From BOKV01 sp041397525 (GTDB lineage Bacteria; Pseudomonadota; Alphaproteobacteria; Rhizobiales; Rhizobiaceae), in NCBI GenBank assembly GCA_041397525.1, contig JAWKWL010000007.1, positions 1-64,000 on the forward strand: DNA of 64,000 bases, given 5' to 3'. This document shows positions 53,416-60,866 of this stretch, piece after piece. Numbering within the stretch: the first letter of the stretch is position 1; each line of letters begins with the position of its first letter. The position numbers and the translations under genes were made by a program. A model generated the notes under the pieces. The model had not been told where the DNA came from and ran no database searches. It saw only the letters and a list, made by a program, of their open reading frames with translations.

Positions 53416-55086
53416 ATGGCAATCAAGATCAGCACTCGCGCGCAATTGGAGATCTTGCTCAGGGACCAACCACAGGCTTGGTCTGCGCTGATTGCACAGA
53501 GAGTGGCGCTGAGGTCAGTCCCTTTCTGGAAAACCGACTTCCAACAAGAGACATACCATAACTTGTTGCTTACCATATTTCGAGCCAACCTATTTGCAAC
53601 GATAATTGCAAGGTGGAACTCGAAAAGAATAAACGGTGTGGCAGATTTGGCTAGAGCTGCTGCGAATTCAGCCGGTCGAGAGATGGATGATTTTGAGCAA
53701 AAATCTATTGGGAATGAGCAGTATACTACTCGCAATATTCTTTTCGCTCCATTTGCTTCGGCCTCAGCTTTCGCTTCAGCGGGGGCGTTAGACCAAAACT
53801 TTGTAATAATCATTCGCGGGATAGTTGGTGTCACAGGACCCGTTGGAACTTGGGCCTCCATCTCGCGCGACCTGACAATACTCCAGAATCACGGCCTCGA
53901 AGCCCTGCGCGCTACTCCAATCTGGCATGGCGAAACACCAGACTGGTTTTCAAGAAACTGGATTGGCCTGAAAGACGCCCTTCTTGCCGACAACCCCAAC
54001 TGGCAGGTCTGGATTGATTTTCTCGAACGCCGCTTTCAGGGCAAGCGCTCCCTGTTTGGCCTCGCATCCGACAGCGAGAAGGAAATCATCGATGCTATCG
54101 TCAAGGAAGGCGAGGCTTTCTGGGACCGCGATGCGCATCTCGTCAATGCGGATCTGGTGGCGAGGATTGAGGAGAGGCGGAAGAGGGATGCGCAAAGCGC
54201 GATAGACAATATTCCGCCGAAGTCGCCCGGTCTTTCCTATTCCCCCGGACCCTCTGGAAAATACGAGCGTGAGGCAACAGGCATTGCAACAAGTGATGAT
54301 CTTGCCGAAATTGAAGGCACGAAGGAACCCCTTCTGGAGGCGCTGGACGATCTGAAATCAGCCTGCACAGGCACAAATGCCTATACGACCGTTGTTAAAA
54401 ATGCCGAGCGATACGCTGCAGTTCTCAATGCGGAACTGACTCGATTGTCGGTTGATCGCTTGTTTTCTTATGGCGTCAGGCTTGAAAATGCCCGCTCACG
54501 TCTGGACAAGGAAATTGCCAGTGGTGATTTTCCTGAAATGGCAGTGGGAATTGGCGAGGCTCTGGACTCGGTCTTGGCCTTGCATGGCCCCATGGTACTT
54601 TCCACTGGTCGAGGTCGAGATCTTGTCGCGAGAGCACGCGATTACCAATTGGGCGTCGCTCAGGCAAATGCCTTGAAACTTGCAGCAACACCGGTGGCAA
54701 CGGCCATCGCGAATAGCGACAAGATGGTTGAAACCGAGGCGGCAGACGAAATCGTTCTTGCAACCGCTGATATTGGCGAAGGGCCGCATCCGGAACGCTC
54801 AACAGAAGTCGGCGCAACAGCCCTCCGCAATTTCCTCGTCAGCGCTGCAAAAGTGGTGGGCATCACTGCCGCTGGTGTTGTCGGCAATGCAGCATGGGGA
54901 ACCATCACCGGAGCAACCGGCGCGACTTCACTGGAAACGCTTGCAGCATTTACCTATGACTTTTTCCTGACCTATCGTCCGGATTTGCTGATCTTGGCAG
55001 GAACGGGCGGACCGGACTTTGCCTGGCTGTCCTCTTTCCTCAACTGGCTGGAACGTCAACACAGACCCAAACCTGATTCCGATTGA
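53416..55086 (+). CDS. Large hypothetical protein
   Basis: 556 residues. I do not recognise a named domain, though LALTIFRANLFATIIARW-like and WHGETPDWFSRNWIGLKDAL segments resemble conserved alphaproteobacterial hypotheticals. N-terminal part is alpha-helical and basic; the middle has a Pro/Ser-rich linker (PPKSPGLSYSPGPSGKYERE, about 268-288); the C-terminal part contains a hydrophobic stretch (AKVVGITAAGVVGNAAWGTI, about 475-495). The codon usage in the first 120 codons looks more AT-rich than the rest. It lies between repeats and small secreted protein genes, and its 3' end is 27 bp from a repeat copy. Confidence 0.7.
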   Translation: MAIKISTRAQLEILLRDQPQAWSALIAQRVALRSVPFWKTDFQQETYHNLLLTIFRANLFATIIARWNSKRINGVADLARAAANSAGREMDDFEQKSIGNEQYTTRNILFAPFASASAFASAGALDQNFVIIIRGIVGVTGPVGTWASISRDLTILQNHGLEALRATPIWHGETPDWFSRNWIGLKDALLADNPNWQVWIDFLERRFQGKRSLFGLASDSEKEIIDAIVKEGEAFWDRDAHLVNADLVARIEERRKRDAQSAIDNIPPKSPGLSYSPGPSGKYEREATGIATSDDLAEIEGTKEPLLEALDDLKSACTGTNAYTTVVKNAERYAAVLNAELTRLSVDRLFSYGVRLENARSRLDKEIASGDFPEMAVGIGEALDSVLALHGPMVLSTGRGRDLVARARDYQLGVAQANALKLAATPVATAIANSDKMVETEAADEIVLATADIGEGPHPERSTEVGATALRNFLVSAAKVVGITAAGVVGNAAWGTITGATGATSLETLAAFTYDFFLTYRPDLLILAGTGGPDFAWLSSFLNWLERQHRPKPDSD

Positions 55087-55113
55087 GAATTTGGAATGTT
55101 GGGAAGGGCCAAT

Positions 55114-55302
55114 GTTTCCCCCCTCTTGCGATTTTCCGCACTTGGCTACGCCAAGATACTGAAATCGCTTTCTCCCCCTCAAGGGGGGAGAGGACACCAC
55201 CCTCAATTGCCGCGCCTGATAAAGGCACTGTTCCAGCCTCCCCCTGGAGGGGAGGCACGCGATTGATCCGGCGAAGCCGGAGCAGAGCGGGTGGGGGGTA
55301 AG
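55114..55302 (+). repeat. Intergenic repeat, copy A
   Basis: About 189 bp closely matching 55785-55980. Shared parts include TTTCCCCCCTCTTGCGATTT, CTTTCTCCCCCTCAAGGGGG, CTCAATTGCCG and GATCCGGCGAAGCCGGAGCA. It contains internal palindromes (CCCCCTCAAGGGGG and CCGGCGAAGCCGG). The two copies are in the same orientation and flank the DUF559 gene. Confidence 0.85.
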
Positions 55303-55436
55303 GCTGTTGCGGATTTACAACCACAATCTGTTGATGCAACTTGAGGCATCAAACCTGTAGAAATTTCAATTGACCTGACCGGAATATCATCCTGCGACGC
55401 AAGGTTCCAGAAACTCACAGGGAGTTTGCCCGCGAA

Positions 55437-55742
55437 ATGCGAAAGGCTCCCACTGACGCGGAGGCGGCTCTTTGGTCAATGCTGCGCGGCAGGCAGTTGG
55501 AAGGCATGCGCTTCCGACGCCAGCACCCGATTGCCGGATATATTGTCGATTTCGTGTGCCTCGATTCGAAACTCATCGTGGAAGCGGATGGCGAACAGCA
55601 TGCGGAGAACCAGCACGACCGTTTCCGCGATGCGCAACTTGCAGGGTTGGGCTATACGGTATTGCGATACTGGAATCATGAAATCCTGCAGAATTCCGAT
55701 GGTGTAGCGCTGGATATTTTGTACCATGCCGGAAAGCTTTAG
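55437..55742 (+). CDS. DUF559 endonuclease-like (Vsr/PD-(D/E)xK fold) protein
   Basis: 101 residues from the ATG at 55437. The frame is open 21 codons further upstream with family-like residues (ETHREFARE) but has no usual start codon there, so the N-terminus is uncertain or trimmed. Conserved core: TDAEAALWSMLRGRQLEGMR, FRRQHPIAGYIVDFVCLDSK, LIVEADGEQH (the D...E-x-D metal site) and GYTVLRYWNHEIL. DUF559 proteins resemble Vsr mismatch endonucleases. The gene is bracketed by two direct copies of a ~190 bp repeat, an arrangement that suggests mobility. Confidence 0.85.
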   Translation: MRKAPTDAEAALWSMLRGRQLEGMRFRRQHPIAGYIVDFVCLDSKLIVEADGEQHAENQHDRFRDAQLAGLGYTVLRYWNHEILQNSDGVALDILYHAGKL

Positions 55743-55784
55743 ATGCTGTATCGACTGCCTTGAAAGCAATGCTGTGTAGGAGCA

Positions 55785-55980
55785 GTTTCCCCCCTCTTGC
55801 GATTTTCAGCACTTGGCTGCGCCAAGGCGCTGAAATCGCTTTCTCCCCCTCAAGGGGGGAGAGGACACCGCCTCAATTGCCGTGCCCAATACAGGCCCCT
55901 GCCTCCCCCCCTGAAAACAGAATGTGGGGAGGCACGCAATTGATCCGGCGAAGCCGGAGCAGAGCGGGTGGGGTGTAAGC
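55785..55980 (+). repeat. Intergenic repeat, copy B
   Basis: About 196 bp, same orientation and near-identical over most of its length to 55114-55302, with a divergent middle part. Both end in AGAGCGGGTGGGG. Located downstream of the DUF559 gene. Confidence 0.85.
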
Positions 55981-56009
55981 TCTTCCTTCCGGTCTTCCCG
56001 CCTCTCAAC

Positions 56010-56105
56010 CGTCATTCCGGGGCGGCACAGCCGAACCCAAAATCCAGTATCGCAGCGTCACAGAACTGGATTTCGGGTCCGCCGTTCCGGCGTCCCGGAA
56101 TGACG
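56010..56105. repeat. REP-like palindromic element
   Basis: Perfect 12-bp outer arms CGTCATTCCGGG (56010-56021) and CCCGGAATGACG (56094-56105). Inside are further arms ACCCAAAATCCAG (56035-56047) and CTGGATTTCGGGT (56066-56078), complementary but for one base. The whole 96 bp can form a long cruciform, as in the dispersed palindromic repeats of several alphaproteobacterial genomes. Confidence 0.75.
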
Positions 56106-56685
56106 CAATACGGGGGGTTAGCCCCTCCCCCCAAAACAATATCTGGGGGGGAGTTGGAGAGGGGTCGCGAGCGAAAGCCGGCCAGATACAACCTCACCCC
56201 GACCGCGTTGGGGACAAGATCAAACCGTGGTCCTCAACCCGCGAACAGCCGTTCACCAAAGTTTCACTTGTCAAAATCAAGGAAAAACGGCACATTTCAA
56301 GGGTTCGGGCATTTGCGAACTAGACTGAAAGACCGATAAATTCGCCTGCAGGCATTGGGTGTGCTGTCTGAATCTGACGGGATCGGGAAGCGACAGGGTT
56401 GGGACCCCGCGCAAGAAGGCAGGCGAAACGGCGCACCGGGCGCGCCAATATGAGAGTCCGGGTATTCGGCCATGGACCGGACACGCTTGTAGCGCTTCCG
56501 GACTGCGGCATGAACGCGGTAAATGGCTCTTTCCGACTATCAAGATGTGCTTGCCCGTGCACACGCCGCATGATGCGGAGTGGTAAGCCATGCTTTCCGG
56601 CGGGTATTTCCAGATGTCTGGCCGCCGGGCGGCCTTTGACAGTCAGACCGGCGGGCCTGCCCCGTCCGAAGCAGGAAAGATACCC
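56106..56685. other. Non-coding stretch before the cold-shock gene
   Basis: 580 bp in which I see no supported gene. It holds a hairpin of CCTCCCCCCA against TGGGGGGGAG near 56125-56154 and, from about 56340, what is probably the promoter and long leader of the cold-shock gene. Open frames on both strands here look like chance. Confidence 0.5.
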
Positions 56686-56898
56686 ATGAGCCAGAGCGGC
56701 ACCGTAAAATTCTTCAACACCGACAAGGGTTTCGGCTTCATCAAGCCGGACAATGGCGGGCCAGATATCTTCGTTCACATCTCCGCGGTTCAGGCTTCCG
56801 GCCTGCAGGAACTGACCGAGAACCAGAAGGTCTCGTTCGACACCGAGCCGGACAAGCGCGGCAAGGGTCCAAAGGCAGTCAATTTGAGCGTCGGCTGA
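56686..56898 (+). CDS. cspA: Cold-shock domain protein
   Basis: 70 residues from the ATG at 56686 (AGGAAAG about seven bases upstream); the frame is open upstream but the conserved start MSQSGTVKFFNTDKGFGFI begins here. RNP1 is KGFGFI and RNP2 DIFVHIS, the nucleic-acid-binding strands of the five-stranded cold-shock fold. It binds single-stranded RNA/DNA and can act as an RNA chaperone. A long leader and a downstream terminator fit a single-gene unit. Confidence 0.95.
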   Translation: MSQSGTVKFFNTDKGFGFIKPDNGGPDIFVHISAVQASGLQELTENQKVSFDTEPDKRGKGPKAVNLSVG

Positions 56899-56976
56899 CT
56901 GCTGGCGTTTGATGCCTGGCGGCCTGATCGCGATTGATCGTGACCGCCTCAAAAGGTTGAGAAGGGAATGTTGCAG

Positions 56977-57006
56977 GAGCGGCACGGTTTTTGCCGCTCT
57001 TTTTTC
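56977..57006 (+). terminator. Rho-independent terminator of the cold-shock gene
   Basis: GAGCGGCA (56977-56984) pairs with TGCCGCTC (56992-56999) across a 7-nt loop and is followed by a run of T. It ends about 80 bp after the cold-shock stop codon. Confidence 0.85.
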
Positions 57007-57084
57007 ATTGCCCTCGAAAATACATAATTTCCATTTGTTCCTTGAAATTAACCCAGCGTAAAGGATAAAAACCTAGTTTGGGGT

Positions 57085-57203
57085 TGTGAGGGATCGGCGC
57101 CTTCCCCCCAATACCCAGGGCGCTGGCAAATGACCCCACAGGATAGATGCCTGTGTGTTCCCAGGGGCCGAGACGCTTCCTGGAAACATACTGATCCCTC
57201 ACA
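57085..57203. ncRNA. Candidate structured RNA or MITE-like element
   Basis: Outer arms TGTGAGGGATC (57085-57095) and GATCCCTCACA (57193-57203) are perfectly complementary. Between them are three separate hairpins: GCGCC/GGCGC (57097-57101 with 57119-57123), CACAGG/CCTGTG (57137-57142 with 57150-57155) and a 9-bp arm with one mismatch (57157-57165 with 57179-57187). The mismatch becomes a G-U pair on the minus strand, which slightly favours a minus transcript; AAAAACC at 57068-57074 would give a short U-run after it. It sits alone between the cold-shock and MBL genes. No known RNA family is recognised. Confidence 0.45.
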
Positions 57204-57227
57204 CTTCACCCCTCTTGGAATACCGGT

Positions 57228-57893
57228 TCAGCCGTCCTGGTTCAGGAACGGATTGCTTGCACGCTCATACCCGAACGTGCTGCCGGGCCCGTGGCCGCAG
57301 ATGAAGCTGACATCGTCTCCCAGTGGCAACAGCTTGTCCCGGATCGATGAAATCAGCATCTCGTGATTGCCCCCGGGCAAATCCGTTCGCCCCACCGAGC
57401 CGTTGAACAACACGTCACCGACATGGGCAAAACGGGCTTCGCGGTTGAAATACACAACATGGCCGGGCGCATGCCCTGGACAGTGAAAAATCTCGAACCG
57501 GTGCCCGGCAATCTCGACACTGTCGCCATCATTGAGCCAGCGGTCGGGATTTGCATTGCGATAGGCACCGGCAACACCGAACATTTCCGCTTGTTTTTCA
57601 ATGCCCTGGAGCAGCTGGCGGTCGGCCTCATGCGGGCCGATGATTTCGACGCCAAGCGCCGTCTTGAGTTGTTCTGCTCCGCCGGCATGGTCGATATGTC
57701 CATGGGTCAGGTAGATCGCCTCAACCGCGATTCCGGTCTGCCTGATGGCATCAAGGATAGCCTCGACATCCCCGCCTGGATCGAAAACCGCGCCGCGCTT
57801 CGAGACACTGTCCCAAATCAGCAGGCAGTTTTGCTGGAATGGTGTCACCGGCACGATTGCCGCCTGCAACTGGCCCTTTTCAGCATCCGACAT
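57228..57893 (-). CDS. MBL-fold metallo-hydrolase (glyoxalase II-like)
   Basis: 221 residues. Metal-binding motif THGHIDHAGG (about residue 65), then HCPGHAPGHVVYF (His near 138), VGDVLFNGSVGRTDLPGGN (bridging Asp near 157) and FICGHGPGSTFGYER (last His near 200). These match the small GloB-like MBL hydrolases (YcbL type) that cleave thioesters such as S-lactoylglutathione or related esters. No operon partner; convergent with the cold-shock gene. Confidence 0.9.
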   Translation of the reverse strand: MSDAEKGQLQAAIVPVTPFQQNCLLIWDSVSKRGAVFDPGGDVEAILDAIRQTGIAVEAIYLTHGHIDHAGGAEQLKTALGVEIIGPHEADRQLLQGIEKQAEMFGVAGAYRNANPDRWLNDGDSVEIAGHRFEIFHCPGHAPGHVVYFNREARFAHVGDVLFNGSVGRTDLPGGNHEMLISSIRDKLLPLGDDVSFICGHGPGSTFGYERASNPFLNQDG

Positions 57894-57960
57894 GCGGTTT
57901 TCTCCTGCTATTGCTCATTGATACGGGGTAGACGATCCTGGCAGCAAGGTCAAAAAACAA

Positions 57961-57989
57961 AAACGGGCGGCCCACCGGACCGCCCGTTT
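57961..57989. terminator. Terminator downstream of the Gly-rich small protein gene
   Basis: AAACGGGCGG (57961-57970) pairs with CCGCCCGTTT (57980-57989) over 10 bp with a 9-nt loop. A-rich sequence to the left gives a U-run for minus-strand transcripts, so it terminates the gene at 58009-58302, and it can also work in the other direction. Confidence 0.8.
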
Positions 57990-58008
57990 TGTCTTCAGGT
58001 GCTGAAGA

Positions 58009-58302
58009 TTATTTCTTGCCGCCGAGGACCGCACCGGCAATCGCGGTCAGAACGCCGCCGCCGCCAAGGCCGCCAACGATGTCGCCGACAATATTGCCCA
58101 TATCCATTGCGCCACTGGCATCGCCGCCCATCATGCCGGCAATCAGTGGGCCAAGCGCCATGCCGCCACCAACACCACCAACTGCGCCAGCCAGAAGCTT
58201 CGGCAACATGCTCATCGCTGCCTGCTTGACGATGTTGCCAACGATACCGCCGCCAACAGCGCCGGAAATTGCCTGAATGATGATTGGAATGAGTGCTTCC
58301 AT
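58009..58302 (-). CDS. Small Gly/Ala-rich hydrophobic protein
   Basis: 97 residues, very rich in Gly, Ala, Met and Ile (for example AVGGVGGGMALGPLIAGMMG and GDIVGGLGGGGVLTAIAGAV). Two or three hydrophobic stretches could span the membrane or form glycine-zipper packing. No charged loops apart from the ends. Proteins of this kind occur next to ilvE-type genes in related bacteria, but no role is known. GGGAGACAGGAAAT precedes the ATG. Confidence 0.75.
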   Translation of the reverse strand: MEALIPIIIQAISGAVGGGIVGNIVKQAAMSMLPKLLAGAVGGVGGGMALGPLIAGMMGGDASGAMDMGNIVGDIVGGLGGGGVLTAIAGAVLGGKK

Positions 58303-58457
58303 ATTTCCTGTCTCCCGTCTGGCCGCGATATTTTTCGCGTGCGCATCAATTGTCCGCCACCGGACACCCCATACTCGTATAGGTTCAGCGCCGAAATTTC
58401 AAAGGAAAATTAACGTAACGTTAGGGAATTGGCGCTGTAGCAACGCCACCCCAAACC

Positions 58458-59351
58458 TCAAGCTGCCTTGAGCGACGGCTTTCCGCGCACTTCACCGTCA
58501 TAGTCCGCCATGAGCACCTTGCAGACTTCGCCCGGCGTGAACCGGTACGGGCCGATTTCGGAAACCGGCGTCACTTCCGCGGCGGTGCCTGTCAGGAAGC
58601 ATTCGGTGAAACTTTCAAGTTCATCGGGCATGATGGCGCGCTCGACGAGCTCATATCCACGACGGCGCGCCAGATCGATCACGGTGCGCCGGGTGATCCC
58701 GTCAAGGAAGCAGTCCGGTTTCGGTGTGTGGATGACACCATCGCGCGTGAAAAACACATTGGCACCGGTCGCCTCGGCCACCTGGCCACGGTAATCCAGC
58801 ATCATCGCATCGGCATAGCCCTTGGCTTCTGCCGCATGTTTCGACAGCGTGCAGATCATGTAAAGACCGGCAGCCTTGGCAAAGCTTGGCGCGGTTGCCG
58901 GATCGGGCCGGCGCCATTTGGCGATGTCTAGCCGAATCCCCTTGAGCTTTTCCTCAGGCTTGAAATAGCTTGGCCATTCCCAGGCGGCGATGGCCACATT
59001 GATGCGGTTGTTCTGTGCCGAAACACCCATCATCTCGCTGCCGCGCCAGGCGACCGGGCGGATATAGGCGTCACGCAAGCCCTGCTTGGCGATCTCGTCA
59101 CGGCAGGCCTGGTTGATGACTTCCTTGCTGAAGGGAATCTTGAAACCGAGCGTTTCGGCAGAATAGAACAGCCGGTCGGTATGTTCTTCGAGCTTGAAGA
59201 TCTCGCCCTCATAAGCGCGTTCACCTTCAAAGACCGAACTGGCATAGTGCAAACCATGGGTCAGCACGTGGATTTTTGCATCTTCCCAGGCGACAAACTC
59301 GCCGTTAAACCAGATATGTCCGCCCAGGCGGTCATAGGGTACGCCAGCCAT
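58458..59351 (-). CDS. ilvE: Branched-chain amino acid aminotransferase
   Basis: 297 residues from the ATG at 59351 (GGAG seven bases upstream); an earlier in-frame ATG at 59411 is not preferred. Fold-type IV PLP enzyme: IWFNGEFVAWEDAKIHVLTH at the start, the Schiff-base lysine in APSFAKAAGLYMIC (about residue 157), YRGQVAEATGANVFF and the 2'-phosphate loop FLTGTAAEVTPVSEIG near residue 255. It transfers the amino group between Glu and the 2-oxo acids of Leu, Ile and Val. Divergent from the MarR-type regulator gene, with an operator between them. Confidence 0.95.
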   Translation of the reverse strand: MAGVPYDRLGGHIWFNGEFVAWEDAKIHVLTHGLHYASSVFEGERAYEGEIFKLEEHTDRLFYSAETLGFKIPFSKEVINQACRDEIAKQGLRDAYIRPVAWRGSEMMGVSAQNNRINVAIAAWEWPSYFKPEEKLKGIRLDIAKWRRPDPATAPSFAKAAGLYMICTLSKHAAEAKGYADAMMLDYRGQVAEATGANVFFTRDGVIHTPKPDCFLDGITRRTVIDLARRRGYELVERAIMPDELESFTECFLTGTAAEVTPVSEIGPYRFTPGEVCKVLMADYDGEVRGKPSLKAA

Positions 59352-59431
59352 CAGTTTTGCTCCGTTTCCCGGACTGGCGCCGGTCGCCTTCCGGATATTG
59401 TCAATTTTCAAAAAACCTAGAACCCGGCCAA

Positions 59432-59458
59432 ATTTATGTCAATAGTGCTGACATAAAT
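59432..59458. promoter_or_regulatory. MarR-type operator between ilvE and the MarR gene
   Basis: Perfect inverted repeat ATTTATGTCA (59432-59441), 7-nt spacer, TGACATAAAT (59449-59458). Such long, spaced palindromes in a divergent promoter are usual for MarR-family dimers; autoregulation and control of ilvE are inferred. Confidence 0.7.
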
Positions 59459-59548
59459 CCGGCCATGTGGCACAGTGTTTCCATTGTGGCCCTTGACGGC
59501 CACTGGCGAACAGCCGTTTTTGAAAAGAACCAACCGGAGCAAGGCAGC

Positions 59549-60061
59549 ATGGAAGCTGATGCAAGCGCGATTTCCGGCATCGTCGTCGAACCGATTACCG
59601 ACGCCGACATTCCGCAGATTTCCAATATCGAGCTGATGTTCTTCGCCTATCGTGATTTCACTGCCGATGCCGACCGTATCCTTGCACGGCTGGGCTTTGG
59701 ACGCGCCCATCACCGTGCATTGTATTTCGTCAACCGCAAGCCAGGCATGACGGTGGCAGACCTGATATCGATCCTTGCCATCACAAAGCAGAGCTTGTCG
59801 CGCGTACTTCGCCAGTTGATCGAAGCCGGTCACATCCGCCAGCTGGAAGGCCAGGAGGATCGCCGCCAGCGGCGGTTGTTCCCCACTAGGTCTGGTCGCG
59901 AGCTTATTCTGGAATTATCATGGCCACAGTCGCGCCGCATCGATGCGGCACTGCGGGAAGGTGGCCAGGGCGACGATGTAACGGTCGCCGATTTCATGCG
60001 AAACATGATAAACCCGCAAGAGCGGGCAGTGCTGGGCAACCTCTCCACAAGACAGGATTAG
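59549..60061 (+). CDS. MarR family transcriptional regulator (PetP-like)
   Basis: 170 residues from the ATG at 59549 (AAGG five bases upstream). The winged helix covers about 45-135: ADRILARLGFGRAHHRALYF, MTVADLISILAITKQSLSRV and LEGQEDRRQRRLFPT (wing). In several alphaproteobacteria a MarR protein (PetP in Rhodobacter) precedes an OmpR-type regulator (PetR), as here, and the three-gene MarR / regulator / kinase order next to ilvE is conserved in rhizobia. Its target is likely the palindrome in its own promoter. Confidence 0.9.
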   Translation: MEADASAISGIVVEPITDADIPQISNIELMFFAYRDFTADADRILARLGFGRAHHRALYFVNRKPGMTVADLISILAITKQSLSRVLRQLIEAGHIRQLEGQEDRRQRRLFPTRSGRELILELSWPQSRRIDAALREGGQGDDVTVADFMRNMINPQERAVLGNLSTRQD

Positions 60062-60089
60062 GTTCCGCTACTGCTCAACGGAGGAAGCA

Positions 60090-60839
60090 ATGCCCCTCGA
60101 AAAACTCAAATCCGCTGCCGCACATTCAGTAGCAGACCGCCCCACGCCTGAGCTCGACGACAATGCGGCCCATCTGATGCTGATCGACGACGACCGCCGC
60201 ATTCGTGAACTTCTTGGCCGTTACCTCACGGAACATGGCTACCGGGTCACCATGTCCAGCGATGCCGCATCAGCACGCAAGAAGCTCGAAGGTATGGAAT
60301 TCGACCTGCTGATTGTTGACGTGATGATGCCGGGTGAATCCGGCATCAACCTTACACAATCGCTGCGCAAGAATGGCAAGCAGGTGCCAGTCCTCATGCT
60401 GACCGCGCTTGCCGAAGCCGACAGCCGCATCGAGGGCCTTGAAGCCGGAGCCGACGACTACTTGCCAAAACCCTTCGAACCGCGCGAACTCCTGCTGAGG
60501 ATTGCGTCCATTTTGAAGCGTACATCCCGGACGCAGGCACCAGCAATCGAGAACATCACATTCGGTCCCTACCGCTTCTCTTTGAAGAAACGCGAGCTCA
60601 AGCGCGGCGATGAACCGCTGCGCCTGACCGAACGCGAGGTTGAAATCATGCTTGCCTTTGCCGCCCGCCCCGGGGAAACCGTTGCCCGCCACGAGTTGCT
60701 GGGCGAGGAAACCATTGCCGGCGAGCGAAAGATCGATGTCCAGATCAATCGCCTTCGCCGCAAGATCGAGGATGACCCGGCCAATCCGAAATGGTTGCAG
60801 ACCGTGCGTGGTATAGGCTATCGCCTCGCGATGGACTGA
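60090..60839 (+). CDS. OmpR-family response regulator (PetR-like)
   Basis: 249 residues. Receiver domain at about 25-140: LMLIDDDRRIRELLGRYL (acidic pair), LLIVDVMMPGE (phospho-acceptor Asp about residue 74), VLMLTALAE (Thr) and DDYLPKPFEPREL (Lys). Winged-helix DNA-binding domain at about 155-245 (LTEREVEIMLAFAARPGETV, KIDVQINRLRRKIED, WLQTVRGIGYRLAM). GGAGGAAGC precedes the ATG. The histidine kinase follows 27 bp later. Confidence 0.94.
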   Translation: MPLEKLKSAAAHSVADRPTPELDDNAAHLMLIDDDRRIRELLGRYLTEHGYRVTMSSDAASARKKLEGMEFDLLIVDVMMPGESGINLTQSLRKNGKQVPVLMLTALAEADSRIEGLEAGADDYLPKPFEPRELLLRIASILKRTSRTQAPAIENITFGPYRFSLKKRELKRGDEPLRLTEREVEIMLAFAARPGETVARHELLGEETIAGERKIDVQINRLRRKIEDDPANPKWLQTVRGIGYRLAMD

Positions 60840-60866
60840 TGCCAGACGGAAGGGCTGGAAACAAAC

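Noticed and set aside
54900..56600. CRISPR array in the repeat-rich stretch
   Set aside because: There are only two long repeat copies with a gene between them and no short regularly spaced repeats or cas genes.
56320..56985. Minus-strand open frame across the cold-shock gene and its leader
   Set aside because: It covers the cold-shock gene in antisense and has no recognisable features or ribosome binding site.
57005..57202. Small minus-strand open frame (65 codons) in the foldable element
   Set aside because: It coincides with the inverted-repeat element; base pairing explains the sequence better than coding, and no family is recognised.
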